From an uncultured Bacteroidales bacterium (lineage in GTDB: Bacteria; Bacteroidota; Bacteroidia; Bacteroidales; Muribaculaceae): a stretch of DNA of 29,041 nucleotides. Shown in pieces: positions 14,308 through 23,317 of this stretch. Within the stretch, counting starts at the first letter, position 1. Every line of letters starts with the position of its first letter. The notes beneath the pieces were generated by a model that was given only the letters and a program-made list of their open reading frames with translations, was not told the DNA's origin and ran no database searches. A program made the position numbers and the translations under genes. Where the stretch lies: the NCBI GenBank assembly GCA_949123685.1, contig CASBHZ010000037.1, positions 1 through 29,041 of the forward strand. Direction: 5' to 3'.

Positions 14308-15105
14308 TTATTCTCCGATGCCTATGCCGAATAGGGCATAATCATAAAACACAGGATCTTCCGGACGGAGGGTGCGTAATGTAGCTGTAAGCTGTTCCAC
14401 ACTATTGCGGTCATTGCTCCGTCGGGTGAGTATTCCGAGATTGCGGGCGGTATTTCCCACATGCACGTCAAGGGGGATATAAAGTTTGCTTTTCGGGATT
14501 GATTTCCAAATTCCCATGTCTACGATGCCGTCATCGCGCACAAGCCACCGTAAAGCCATGTTGACGCGCTTCAAAGCCGTTGACTTGAGGTTTACGGGAA
14601 GACACTGTGAGCAGTCTTCACCATTGTTTTCCTCACGCATTATTTTTTCCATTTCTTCCACAAGTTTCCATGCGGGAGTTTCCGATTCTCCTACATGCAT
14701 TGTTTTGCCGAAAGAATCAAGCGATCCGTAATCGCAGAATATACGGCGCATGCCGCGAAGGAAATATTGGAAATGACGCGCAAAAAATGTGCGATGAAGG
14801 TTCATGTCGGGATCAAGGTCTTCATAACCCCGGTCAATCACATATTTGTATGGTTCGTGTCCCATGAGGGTCAGCATCCTTTCTGCATCACGGCATATCA
14901 TCTGCCTTTTTCCCCATGCGATTATTGCCGAAAGGAAAGAGACAATCTCTATGTCTTCCTGGCGTGAAAAGCGGCGCGGAAACTGCACGGGATCGTTGCC
15001 GATAAATTCCGGACGGTTTATTCTTGTCGCTTCAGAATTGAGGAGATCCCGGATGTCGGAAGGCACGTTTATAACAGGTGTGTTTGTTGCCATATTTTTA
15101 AACAA
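14308..15105 (-). CDS. TIGR02757/DUF2400 family protein
   Basis: This 265-aa cytosolic protein matches the TIGR02757 (DUF2400) family. The recognisable stretches are FSRQEDIEIVSFLSAIIAWG (about 47-66), NMALRWLVRDDGIVDMGIW (about 182-200), IPLDVHVGNTARNLGI (about 211-226) and the C-terminal PEDPVFYDYALFGIGI. The pattern suggests a helix-hairpin-helix or DNA glycosylase-like fold, but I know of no biochemical function. A second ATG four codons in (MATNTP) is an equally good start. It lies 4 nt downstream of the small lipoprotein gene, so they share a transcript. Confidence 0.87.
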   Translation of the reverse strand: MFKNMATNTPVINVPSDIRDLLNSEATRINRPEFIGNDPVQFPRRFSRQEDIEIVSFLSAIIAWGKRQMICRDAERMLTLMGHEPYKYVIDRGYEDLDPDMNLHRTFFARHFQYFLRGMRRIFCDYGSLDSFGKTMHVGESETPAWKLVEEMEKIMREENNGEDCSQCLPVNLKSTALKRVNMALRWLVRDDGIVDMGIWKSIPKSKLYIPLDVHVGNTARNLGILTRRSNDRNSVEQLTATLRTLRPEDPVFYDYALFGIGIGE

Positions 15106-15109
15106 CTTC

Positions 15110-15427
15110 TTATAATTTTTCTACGAATTTACCTAAGATAGGGTTCACGGTGCGAATGGTAGACACGAAAGCAGAATCAAAACTTTCCGCAGCCCGTTTG
15201 TGACCCAAAGAATCGTAGTGTGACTTAATTTTTCGCTCTTTCTCTATCTGTCTGCAAAGCTCTATGGAGTCATGCCATTGGCGTGTTATTATATTGCGCG
15301 CTGCATTCCTGCCTTCGATCTTTGCAGTTTCAATTTCGTTGGATAACCCTTTTTCTCCGTTATCGGAGCATCCATATAACAAAGTGAGGGCGATTAAAGC
15401 CCCCACAATATAAAATGTTGATTTCAT
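15110..15427 (-). CDS. Small predicted lipoprotein
   Basis: A 105-aa protein with a type II signal peptide (MKSTFYIVGALIALTLLYGC); the lipobox LLYGC puts the lipidated Cys at residue 20. The mature part is highly charged and helical (EIETAKIEGRNAARNIITRQWH and so on), with no family I recognise. It sits 29 nt after the S9 peptidase gene and 4 nt before the DUF2400 gene. This suggests an envelope-anchored partner in the same operon, though no interaction can be read from sequence. Confidence 0.8.
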   Translation of the reverse strand: MKSTFYIVGALIALTLLYGCSDNGEKGLSNEIETAKIEGRNAARNIITRQWHDSIELCRQIEKERKIKSHYDSLGHKRAAESFDSAFVSTIRTVNPILGKFVEKL

Positions 15428-15456
15428 ATTTTTTTACAGATGTCTAAACATAAGGC

Positions 15457-17988
15457 TTATTTACCATATAGCTCGTTCCACCATCTTGGATCGTCTTGAA
15501 GATATTTGGCAAACCACGCCATTATCGTATCTTGCCATATAAGTTTCTTGTCAAAATCAGTGATGACATGGTTTTGACCGTCAACCGTTATGAATTCCAC
15601 GTCTCTTCCGAGCAGGCGCAGGGCATTGAATATCTGTATGCTTTCACCGATAGGAACATTGGTGTCTTCTGTGCCGTGAAGCAAGAGCAGGGGAGTGTGG
15701 ATCTTGTCGGCGTTGAAGAGGGAGCCTTGTTTGGTGAATAGTTCCGGATTGGTCCATGGATAGGATTTGGCTGCTGCTACGGCATTGTATGAATAACCCC
15801 AGTAACCTTCTCCCCAATAGCTCGTGACGTTGGAAATTCCTGCATGGGATACGGCTGCGGCAAAAATGTCGGTAAGTGTCTGGAGATACTGGGTCATGAA
15901 ACCTCCATAGGAAGCGCCAAGGCATCCTACCTTTTTCTTGTCTACGAACGGATGATCGTTACAGAATTTCGTGACACCTTCTATGATGTCTTCAGCCGTG
16001 CGTTTGCCCCATGCATTTACGTGGCGTGCGGAAAACTCCTGACCATATCCGGTAGTGCCACTCGGATTGATGACATAGACCACGTAATCGCGAGATGCAA
16101 ATACCTGAGGAGCGTAAGGGTGGTGAATCCCGGCTGTTGAAGGCGCTGTGCCTCCGTAATAATAAACAATAAGGGGATATTTCTTAGTTGAATCGAATTG
16201 TGGGGGAAGGCACATATATCCGTCGATTTCTGTTCCGTCGGATGCTGTGAACCTCCATGGCTCCATCTTGCCGAATTCGATATCTTTCAGTTCTGCCTGC
16301 ATCGGGTCGTCAATGAGCCTGCTTTTGCCGTTCTTAAGGTTCAAGAGGTATGCAACACCGGTGTCAGTGAAATCGCCACCGTTATAAGACAACCATGTAG
16401 CCTCATCTTCTCCTATTGAAAAACTGAAGACGGAACCTATGTTGGTTTCAAGTTCGGATATTTTGCCGGATTTTGGATTCAAAGAATAAATCTTAGTGAA
16501 GAATCCTGTCTCTCCTTTAAAATATATGTTGCCGTCAACTGCGTTCCAGATAGGATTTCCTTTCAAGGCGGGATCAAATCCTTTTGTCACCGGTTTCACA
16601 TCGCCATTGGCAATAGTGTATATAAAACCTTGTCCGTCGAAATCATTGGGGATTTCATGGCTTCCGGCGTTAGATCCTATCCCGTTGAATGCCTGAGGAC
16701 TGCCTGTTATAAAGAGTTGTTTGGCATCGGGTGAATAAATCGCATCGTTTATAAATCCGTCGTTGTGTATTATAGTGTCGGTCTTGAGGGTGTTGAGATC
16801 CATCTCGATAAGATCCCTGAAATATAATGGATATTCCGCAGGACGCATTGTGGTGGCAATATAAAGCATCTTGGACCCATCTCGCGTAAAATCACAGATA
16901 TAGGTGGTTGCTCCGCCATAGGTGAGTGTGGTTGTCACATGGGAATCAAGGTCGTAACGCATCACGTAAGAGCGGCTTCGGTCACCCGGAATGCGGTCGT
17001 CGGGACTCTTGACGCGTTTTAGCGGCCCCGCATCTTTGGCGCCGTCCACCTCTTTATAGTAGATTAGTGATTTGTTGTCGGGGGTGATGAAAAAACTCTT
17101 TTCGGGCACGCCGCGTGCAATGACACGACTTTTCATGGATGGAACATCAAGTGTTAGGACATCATAACCCGAAGGTTTCTTGTTGGTGTAATAGAGTGTC
17201 GACCCTTTGGGCATCCAGCTTGCATGGGGGGAAAGGTCTTCGGTTATGATCTTGCCGGTAGCTGTTTCCTGAAGGGTTGCCCGGTATGAAGTCTCCGTAG
17301 CTGAGAATGTCTCATAATATTTAGTTATGATATATTTGCCGTCAGGAGATATGCTGGTGCTGCTCACCCTCTCTCCGGTCATTGTGAGCCGGGTTGAGAA
17401 TCTTCTGCCTATGTCTGAACCGTCAGCCAAGTCTACATTTTCAAATTCCTTGTCGGGAATAAATTCAAGTTTGAAGTCGGGTGCGCTCTTGTCGTCGGGC
17501 ATTGAGACGATATTAACCTGGATCTCATAGTCGGCTTCCGGGTTGAGGGAAAGCGATCCGCTTACATCAGATGGTATGGAATCGGCATTTGCTTTTTTAG
17601 TGACGGAAGTTCCGTTCACAAACACCTCTCCCATTGAGGAGGAGTTTAGGATGAGCTTACCTTTTGAGAATCTGGATGCTCGCAAGCGCGTTGAGAATGT
17701 ATGAAGTTCGGGCATCTCCTGAGCCTTGTTCAATTTGACGCGTCCGGCGGTGTCTGTGGTTATCGTGGTCCAGTTTGCAAGCTGTTCTTTTAACGATATA
17801 GGCATGCGGGCGTTGAGTAGCTGGGCATTGGAGAATGCGTTCTCTTTCTGCACGCTGTCCGGTGCTACCGGTATGTTTAGTTGTGCGGTAGGTGCGCTTT
17901 TGAATTTCGTTAGAGTGTAGGCTGATGCCACGCCTGAGCAGAGGAGAAGACCTGCCGCCAGAGCCGGAAATAAAGGTTTGCTCATCAA
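15457..17988 (-). CDS. Exported S9-family prolyl oligopeptidase/DPP-IV-like peptidase
   Basis: An 843-aa serine peptidase with an N-terminal signal peptide (MMSKPLFPALAAGLLLCSGVASA). A beta-propeller region follows (about 150-590, with repeated blades such as SPDGKYIITKYY and TRDGSKMLYIA). The C-terminal alpha/beta hydrolase domain completes it. The catalytic triad is visible: Ser693 in GASYGGFM, Asp775 in HGTEDTNVP and His807 in DGQNHVIT. Such enzymes remove dipeptides or cleave short peptides after proline in the periplasm. Asaccharolytic and gut Bacteroidales use them for peptide nutrition. Its neighbour is an FKBP-type prolyl isomerase 28 nt upstream, a proline-related pairing of interest. 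The cleavage preference is inferred, not shown. Confidence 0.92.
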   Translation of the reverse strand: MMSKPLFPALAAGLLLCSGVASAYTLTKFKSAPTAQLNIPVAPDSVQKENAFSNAQLLNARMPISLKEQLANWTTITTDTAGRVKLNKAQEMPELHTFSTRLRASRFSKGKLILNSSSMGEVFVNGTSVTKKANADSIPSDVSGSLSLNPEADYEIQVNIVSMPDDKSAPDFKLEFIPDKEFENVDLADGSDIGRRFSTRLTMTGERVSSTSISPDGKYIITKYYETFSATETSYRATLQETATGKIITEDLSPHASWMPKGSTLYYTNKKPSGYDVLTLDVPSMKSRVIARGVPEKSFFITPDNKSLIYYKEVDGAKDAGPLKRVKSPDDRIPGDRSRSYVMRYDLDSHVTTTLTYGGATTYICDFTRDGSKMLYIATTMRPAEYPLYFRDLIEMDLNTLKTDTIIHNDGFINDAIYSPDAKQLFITGSPQAFNGIGSNAGSHEIPNDFDGQGFIYTIANGDVKPVTKGFDPALKGNPIWNAVDGNIYFKGETGFFTKIYSLNPKSGKISELETNIGSVFSFSIGEDEATWLSYNGGDFTDTGVAYLLNLKNGKSRLIDDPMQAELKDIEFGKMEPWRFTASDGTEIDGYMCLPPQFDSTKKYPLIVYYYGGTAPSTAGIHHPYAPQVFASRDYVVYVINPSGTTGYGQEFSARHVNAWGKRTAEDIIEGVTKFCNDHPFVDKKKVGCLGASYGGFMTQYLQTLTDIFAAAVSHAGISNVTSYWGEGYWGYSYNAVAAAKSYPWTNPELFTKQGSLFNADKIHTPLLLLHGTEDTNVPIGESIQIFNALRLLGRDVEFITVDGQNHVITDFDKKLIWQDTIMAWFAKYLQDDPRWWNELYGK

Positions 17989-18016
17989 GGTTTAATTATA
18001 AGGTTTAAACAGCTTC

Positions 18017-18556
18017 TTACTTTTTCTCGTATTTGGGCACGCTTTTCATCTTCACGTGATATATGAGAGTGGAGAATGGTTCGATAGGACTGCGGGAAGC
18101 CGAGCCATAGGCTGAGTTGGCGGGGATCACAAGTGTGACAGAGTCGCCTACATGCATCGAGGTCATGGCAGCCCACATGCCGACGATGTTCTGGTTTGGC
18201 ATGCTCTGATATATGCTGTCGCCATATTGGGTCATGGAGTAGGAGTCGCCTAAAGATTTACCATTGATATCTTCCATTTCATATTTTATATTGACAGTGG
18301 AATTGCTCAGCGGTTTGAGGTTCTTTTGTGTAAGCGACCGGTCGTTGTGCCATTTTATAAGCACGAAATCAGACGGAGCCCATGCGGGAATGACTTTGGT
18401 GTAAACCTTTTCACCATTCTCCGTCAATGCTTCCATTTTTGCCACATAGTCTTCGTTCTGTTTTTTCCATTCGACATAGTCCGGCTGGTCATCTTCGTTA
18501 AGGCATCCGGTGAATAGGATTGACATCAACGGAAGGAGGTATATAAGTTTCTTCAT
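18017..18556 (-). CDS. FKBP-type peptidyl-prolyl isomerase lipoprotein
   Basis: A 179-aa lipoprotein: signal MKKLIYLLPLMSILFTGC with Cys18 as the lipidation site. The C-terminal half (about 85-173) has FKBP features: VNIKYEMEDINGKSLGDSY, the GMWAAMTSMHVGDSVTLVIP segment, and the late ANSAYGSASRSPIEPFSTLIYHVKM strand, with AYG and the IPPFSTL-like motif. It would catalyse proline cis-trans isomerisation, or chaperone exported proteins, at the membrane. Some active-site aromatics are not obvious, so activity could be weak. It precedes the S9 peptidase by 28 nt. Confidence 0.87.
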   Translation of the reverse strand: MKKLIYLLPLMSILFTGCLNEDDQPDYVEWKKQNEDYVAKMEALTENGEKVYTKVIPAWAPSDFVLIKWHNDRSLTQKNLKPLSNSTVNIKYEMEDINGKSLGDSYSMTQYGDSIYQSMPNQNIVGMWAAMTSMHVGDSVTLVIPANSAYGSASRSPIEPFSTLIYHVKMKSVPKYEKK

Positions 18557-18591
18557 TATTTCTATGTTGTTATTGCCTTATGTTTATAATC

Positions 18592-18630
18592 GAAGTTAAG
18601 TTTTAAGCCAAAGGCTTAAAACTTAACTTC
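18592..18630 (-). terminator. 18-bp terminator hairpin overlapping lemA stop
   Basis: 18592-18609 pairs perfectly with 18613-18630 around AAA. The lemA stop codon (18616-18618) is inside the stem. It separates glyQS-lemA from the FKBP/peptidase transcript. Confidence 0.75.
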
Positions 18631-19212
18631 TGGTGCTTTCTGCGCTCCGGCTTCTGCCTTGAATTGAGGTTTTTCCTTGAATCCGAACCATCCTGCATAA
18701 ATGTTGGTGGGGAATTTCTTTATGCTGGTGTTGTATTCCATCACCGCCTCGGTGTAGCGTTTGCGCTCTGTGGATATCCTGTTTTCTGTACCTTCGAGTT
18801 CTGTCTGCAAAGCCATGAAGTTGGTGTTTGCTTTCAAGTCGGGATATGCTTCGCGCACGGCGTTGACGTAAATGTCAAGCGCGCCTTTGAGTGCGCTTTG
18901 TGCTTGCTGGTACTGGTCGATATTCTCCTGCGGGTTTTCTACCGACTGGGCGGCATCATAAGCCTTGGTCAGCCCGGCTCGGGCGTTTGTAACCGCCTCA
19001 AGGGTGCTGCTTTCGTGTTCCGCATATCCCTTGACCGTGTTCACGATATTGGGGATAAGGTCGGCACGGCGCTGATATTGGTTTTCAACCTGTGCCCAAC
19101 TTTGGTCAACCTGCTGCTGCTTCTCCACAAGACTGTTATAGTTGCAGGAGGAGAGGGATGTCATTGCCATGACGGCGGCGACAGCAAATATTATTTTTTT
19201 TAAAGCTTTCAT
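18616..19212 (-). CDS. LemA family lipoprotein
   Basis: A 198-aa protein of ordinary LemA length. The N terminus has a signal and lipobox (TSLSSC, Cys23) followed by NYNSLV. The hallmark WAQVENQYQRRADLIPNIVNTVKGY (about 39-63) and the long helical body through MALQTELEGTENRIS are clear. The C-terminal NIYAGWFGFKEKPQF is also typical. LemA proteins sit in the cell envelope; their function is unsettled, and they often accompany TPM or M48 peptidase genes, which are not here. The gene lies 27 nt downstream of glyQS and ends in its own hairpin, so it is probably co-transcribed with glyQS. Confidence 0.93.
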   Translation of the reverse strand: MKALKKIIFAVAAVMAMTSLSSCNYNSLVEKQQQVDQSWAQVENQYQRRADLIPNIVNTVKGYAEHESSTLEAVTNARAGLTKAYDAAQSVENPQENIDQYQQAQSALKGALDIYVNAVREAYPDLKANTNFMALQTELEGTENRISTERKRYTEAVMEYNTSIKKFPTNIYAGWFGFKEKPQFKAEAGAQKAPEVKF

Positions 19213-19239
19213 ACTAAAAATGTTTAATTATTTTGAAGC

Positions 19240-20784
19240 TTAAAGGAGCTTGCGGAGCAAGCCGTTCAAGCTCACTTCTTCGGAGAGGATTCTTTCAAGT
19301 TCCTCGATGCTTAGACGTTTCTGTTCCATCGAATCGCGTTCGCGAAGGGTCACTGTGCCATCTTCAAGTGTCTGATGGTCTATGGTGATGCAATAGGGTG
19401 TGCCTATGGCATCCTGACGGCGGTAGCGCTTGCCGATAGAATCTTTCTCGTCATATTGGCAAGTGAAATCGAAGCGCAGGCGATGCTGGATTTCACGCGC
19501 TTTCTCGGGGAGCCCGTCTTTCTTCACAAGCGGTAGTACCGCGCATTTCACGGGCGCTATAGGAGCCGGGAAATGGAGCACGGCACGGCGGTCTCCATTA
19601 CCAAGATCCTGATCTTCGTAGCAGCTGCACAGCACGCTGAGGAACATGCGGTCAACACCGATTGATGTCTCTATAACGTAAGGAACGTAGCTTTCGTTGA
19701 GTTCAGGATCGAAATATTGTATTTTCTTGCCTGAGAATTTCTCATGCTGCGAGAGGTCGAAATTTGTGCGTGAATGGATACCTTCCACCTCTTTGAAACC
19801 GAAAGGCATTTCAAATTCTATGTCGGTTGCGGCGTTGGCATAGTGTGCAAGCTTCTCATGATCATGGAAGCGATATTTGCTGTCGCCAAGACCGAGGTTC
19901 TTGTGCCATTTGAGACGTGTCTGACGCCAGAAGTCGAACCATTTGAGCTCTTCTCCCGGACGAACGAAAAATTGCATCTCCATCTGCTCAAATTCACGCA
20001 TGCGGAAAATGAACTGACGCGCAACGATTTCATTGCGGAATGCCTTGCCTATCTGCGCAATGCCGAAAGGCAGACGCATCCTGCCTGTCTTTTGCACGTT
20101 GAGGTAGTTCACGAAAATACCTTGTGCCGTTTCCGGACGCAAGTAAACGTCCATTGAGCCATCGGCTGTAGACCCCATCTCTGTCTTGAACATGAGGTTG
20201 AACTGACGAACGTCGGTCCAGTTGCGGGTGCCGCTGATGGGATCCACGATCTCGTAGTCGAGTATGATCTGCTTGAGGTCGGCGAGGTCATTGGCGTTCA
20301 TAGCCTCGGAGAAGCGGGTGTGAAGTTCGTCGCGTTTGCGCTGGTGCTCAAGCACGCGCGGGTTTGTCTGACGGAACATGGCTTCGTCAAAACTTTCTCC
20401 GAAACGCTTAGCCGCCTTAGCTACCTCCTTATTGATTTTTTCTTCGAATTTGGCGATCTCGTCTTCTATCAGGACGTCTGCGCGATAACGCTTCTTGGAG
20501 TCTTTATTGTCGATCAACGGATCGTTGAAAGCGTCGACATGACCGGAAGCTTTCCAGACGGATGGATGCATGAAGATAGCTGAATCGATGCCCACGATAT
20601 TGTCATGAAGCATTGTCATTGCTTCCCACCAATAGCGTTTGATGTTATTTTTAAGTTCTACACCATTCTGTCCATAGTCGTAGACGGCGGAGAGCCCATC
20701 GTAAATCTCGCTTGATTGAAACACAAACCCATATTCTTTGGCATGGGCTATGATTGTCTTGAAAACATCTTCCTGTTTTGCCAT
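19240..20784 (-). CDS. glyQS: Glycyl-tRNA synthetase, single-chain type
   Basis: This 514-aa class II synthetase of the alpha2 dimer type (used by Bacteroidetes, archaea and eukaryotes) attaches glycine to tRNA-Gly. Motif 1 lies near MDVYLRPETAQGIFVNY (about 211-227), motif 2 is FRNEI with RMREFEQMEMQFF (249-273), and motif 3 is GVDRMFLSVL (376-385). The C-terminal anticodon-binding domain starts near APVKCAVLPLV. The N terminus MAKQEDVFKTIIAHAKEYGF with SSEIYDGLSAVYDYG is canonical. A consensus promoter lies at 20935-20966, giving a leader of about 145 nt in which I see no known RNA element. Confidence 0.96.
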   Translation of the reverse strand: MAKQEDVFKTIIAHAKEYGFVFQSSEIYDGLSAVYDYGQNGVELKNNIKRYWWEAMTMLHDNIVGIDSAIFMHPSVWKASGHVDAFNDPLIDNKDSKKRYRADVLIEDEIAKFEEKINKEVAKAAKRFGESFDEAMFRQTNPRVLEHQRKRDELHTRFSEAMNANDLADLKQIILDYEIVDPISGTRNWTDVRQFNLMFKTEMGSTADGSMDVYLRPETAQGIFVNYLNVQKTGRMRLPFGIAQIGKAFRNEIVARQFIFRMREFEQMEMQFFVRPGEELKWFDFWRQTRLKWHKNLGLGDSKYRFHDHEKLAHYANAATDIEFEMPFGFKEVEGIHSRTNFDLSQHEKFSGKKIQYFDPELNESYVPYVIETSIGVDRMFLSVLCSCYEDQDLGNGDRRAVLHFPAPIAPVKCAVLPLVKKDGLPEKAREIQHRLRFDFTCQYDEKDSIGKRYRRQDAIGTPYCITIDHQTLEDGTVTLRERDSMEQKRLSIEELERILSEEVSLNGLLRKLL

Positions 20785-20934
20785 TGCTCTGTTATGATTG
20801 AGTCTTGATTATGAAAAAAACTTCTGAATGTGTTTGCGGAAATGAATGTGTATGCAGAGATTAAACTTAGAATTGTCGTAAAAAGTTCTAATCATGCCAT
20901 TATCCACATGACCGTCAGAAGCGTATTTAACACG

Positions 20935-20966
20935 CAAATTTACTGATTATTTTTAATAAAGGCAAA
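20935..20966 (-). promoter_or_regulatory. Promoter for glyQS
   Basis: On the minus strand: TTTG (20966-20963), a 20-bp spacer and TAAATTTG (20942-20935), a perfect Bacteroidetes match. The expected start is near 20928. Confidence 0.75.
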
Positions 20967-20984
20967 AATATTGTAAACTATTAA

Positions 20985-21150
20985 CAGTTTTCAGTTTTCG
21001 GTTTTCAGTTTTCAGATTTGTCATGGTGGTAAGTGAGGTGTTGTTTCAGTTTTCGGTTTTCAGATATCAGATATCAGATATCAGATTTGTCATAGTGGGA
21101 AGCGAGGTGCCGTGAGAATCTGAAAACTGAAAACTGAAAACCGAAAACCC
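20985..21150. repeat. Palindromic TTTTCAG-heptad repeat element
   Basis: Two direct copies (20992-21040 and 21047-21109) each run CAGTTTTCGGTTTTCAG... to a core close to ATTTGTCATAGTGG.AAG.GAGGTG. The second has three ATATCAG units in place of one TTTTCAG. An inverted arm (21117-21148, AATCTGAAAACTG...) is complementary to 20994-21018 apart from one extra heptad. It resembles the short repetitive palindromes scattered through Bacteroidetes genomes; mobility is not shown. Confidence 0.8.
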
Positions 21151-21229
21151 AATAAATTATCCCATATATTATAGATTTAATTATAAAAATGCTTATATTC
21201 GCGAAGAAAAATAACTAATCTAACAAAAT

Positions 21230-23200
21230 ATGAAGGAAAACGAAGAAGTTTACATCACTGACTCGGGGCTGCCGGAGAACGCGTTTCGCGAACTCGCTGC
21301 CGACGAGCAGTATGTTCCGGTCATGAAACCGGCGCATGATCAGAAGGAGGTTACTCCATATTCCGTGGGAATGGGACTTTTGATGGCTGTGGTGTTCAGT
21401 GCCGCCGCGGCTTACCTCGGTCTTAAGGTAGGGCAGGTGTTTGAGGCTGCAATCCCTATTGCCATAATAGCCGTGGGATTGAGTAATGCCCTTAAGAAGA
21501 AAAATTCTTTGGGGCAGAACGTGATAATACAGTCTATCGGCTCTTGTTCGGGCGTGATAGTGGCAGGTGCGATTTTCACGCTCCCGGCACTTTTTATCCT
21601 GCAAGCCACTTATCCCGATATTATGGTAGAGTTTTATCAGATCTTCCTGAGTTCATTGTTGGGAGGTATTCTGGGTATACTCTTCTTTATCCCTTTCCGT
21701 AAGTATTTCGTGAAGGATATGCACGGTAAATATCCTTTCCCTGAAGCTACGGCTACTACTCAGGTGCTTGTGTCTGGTCAGCAGTCGGCAGGTGCCGAAA
21801 ACAGCGGTCAGGCTAAGACTTTGATAATTGCCTCGCTCATAGGTGGTATCTATGACTACGTGGTTGCTACATTCGGCTGGTGGGCAGAAAACATAACCTC
21901 TACGGCATCTGCATGGGGACAGACCATTGCCGAGAAGACGAAACTTGTGCTCAGCTGCAACACGGGGGCTGCGCTTCTTGGTCTCGGTTATATTGTAGGT
22001 CTCAAATATGCGTTTGTCATTTTTGCCGGTTCGATTTTCGTATGGTGGATCATAATACCTCTATTGGGCACCTATGGCAGTCCTGAGTTCCAGGCGATGG
22101 CACCGAATGTAATCTTCAGTGAATATGCCCGCATGATCGGTATTGGCGGTATTGCGATGGCAGGTGTAATCGGCATTATCAAATCATGGCCTATAATCCG
22201 TCAGGCGGTAGGACTTGCAGGACGAGAGTTTAAAGGTGGCGCTAAATCCGGTGAAAAACAGATACGCTGGCAATTGGATATATCCATGAAGCAGGTCGTG
22301 TTCTTTATAATCATCGCTCTCGTGGCAGTGCTTCTCTTTTTCTGGTTCGGCGTTATTAATACTTTCTGGCAGGCTTTGGTTGCATGGCTTGTGGTTACGG
22401 TGATCGCTTTCCTGTTTACCACTGTGGCGGCAAACGCTATCGCGATAGTCGGATCCAATCCGGTTTCGGGAATGACCCTCATGACTCTGATAGTGGCTTC
22501 CGCAATCTTTGTTTCAATAGGTCTTAACGGCACTTCGGGCATTGTGGCCTCAATGGTGATCGGCGGCGTTGTCTGCACCGCTCTGTCGATGGCAGGCGGT
22601 TTCGTGACAGACTTAAAGATCGGTTATTGGTTGGGCACTACCCCTAAGAAGCAGGAGACTTGGAAATTTCTCGGCACGCTCGTGTCGGCGGCTACGGTGG
22701 GTGGAGTCATCATCGTGCTTAACAAAGTTTATGGCTTCACCGGTGATAATGCTCTTGTAGCTCCACAGGCAAACGCTATGGCTAAGGTTATAGAGCCTCT
22801 CATGATGGGAGGTGAAACACCTTGGATTCTTTACATGGTAGGTGCAATCCTCGCGCTGATCCTTAACTGGCTTGGTGTTCCCGCGTTGGCATTCTGTCTC
22901 GGCATGTTCATCCCGTTGTCGCTTAACACACCGATGCTTGTAGGTGGTGCCGTTTCTTATTTCGTGTCCAACTCATCCAAGGATAAGAAGGTTAACGATG
23001 CGCGTCGCGACAGGGGCACGCTCATTTCTTCCGGTCTGATTGCCGGCGGTGCCCTCTTTGGAGTGTTCGCGGCAATCACCCGTTTTGCAGGCTTTGAATA
23101 TGTGTCTCCTCTTTCTTTCGAACTTACGCAGATCCTCGGTTGTCTCGCTTACGCCCTCCTGATCATCTACCTGATCTGGGACAGCAAGCGCACCAAATGA
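21230..23200 (+). CDS. OPT-family oligopeptide transporter
   Basis: This 656-aa inner-membrane protein with about 15-16 hydrophobic segments is typical of the bacterial OPT (TIGR00733-like) group. Family stretches are VTPYSVGMGLLMAVVFSAAA (about 41-60), AYLGLKVGQVFEAAIPIAI, the KYPFPEATATTQVL segment (about 168-181, equivalent to the conserved P-F-P-x-A signature) and GSNPVSGMTLMTLI near residue 405. OPT proteins import peptides or metal chelates with the proton gradient. The nearby exported S9 peptidase would supply peptides, so a peptide role is reasonable but inferred. A 19-bp terminator follows. Confidence 0.92.
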   Translation: MKENEEVYITDSGLPENAFRELAADEQYVPVMKPAHDQKEVTPYSVGMGLLMAVVFSAAAAYLGLKVGQVFEAAIPIAIIAVGLSNALKKKNSLGQNVIIQSIGSCSGVIVAGAIFTLPALFILQATYPDIMVEFYQIFLSSLLGGILGILFFIPFRKYFVKDMHGKYPFPEATATTQVLVSGQQSAGAENSGQAKTLIIASLIGGIYDYVVATFGWWAENITSTASAWGQTIAEKTKLVLSCNTGAALLGLGYIVGLKYAFVIFAGSIFVWWIIIPLLGTYGSPEFQAMAPNVIFSEYARMIGIGGIAMAGVIGIIKSWPIIRQAVGLAGREFKGGAKSGEKQIRWQLDISMKQVVFFIIIALVAVLLFFWFGVINTFWQALVAWLVVTVIAFLFTTVAANAIAIVGSNPVSGMTLMTLIVASAIFVSIGLNGTSGIVASMVIGGVVCTALSMAGGFVTDLKIGYWLGTTPKKQETWKFLGTLVSAATVGGVIIVLNKVYGFTGDNALVAPQANAMAKVIEPLMMGGETPWILYMVGAILALILNWLGVPALAFCLGMFIPLSLNTPMLVGGAVSYFVSNSSKDKKVNDARRDRGTLISSGLIAGGALFGVFAAITRFAGFEYVSPLSFELTQILGCLAYALLIIYLIWDSKRTK

Positions 23201-23230
23201 TGATATAATATTGATACTGCACACCTTACT

Positions 23231-23277
23231 AAAAAATCAACACGCCGAAGTTTATGGATTCGGCGTGTTGATTTTTT
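23231..23277. terminator. 19-bp bidirectional terminator
   Basis: AAAAAATCAACACGCCGAA (23231-23249) pairs perfectly with 23259-23277, giving T-runs on both strands. It ends the OPT gene on + and the five-gene operon on the minus strand. Confidence 0.92.
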
Positions 23278-23317
23278 AATAATATTTGAATTTCACAACA
23301 ATGTAGATTGTTTATTA

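Larger units (their letters stand above)
20785..21229. other. Divergent spacer with glyQS leader and repeat element
   Basis: 445 bases without a gene. The left part is the glyQS leader and promoter. The middle (20985-21150) is a palindromic heptad-repeat element. The right part is A/T-rich with a near-consensus -7 box (TATATTCG, 21194-21201) for the transporter gene. Confidence 0.7.

Noticed and set aside
17985..18176. 63-codon frame spanning the FKBP gene end
   Set aside because: It overlaps a clear lipoprotein gene in another frame and has no independent support.
21061..21084. CRISPR-like short repeats (ATATCAG units)
   Set aside because: The units are contiguous 7-mers without spacers; this is slippage within the palindromic element.
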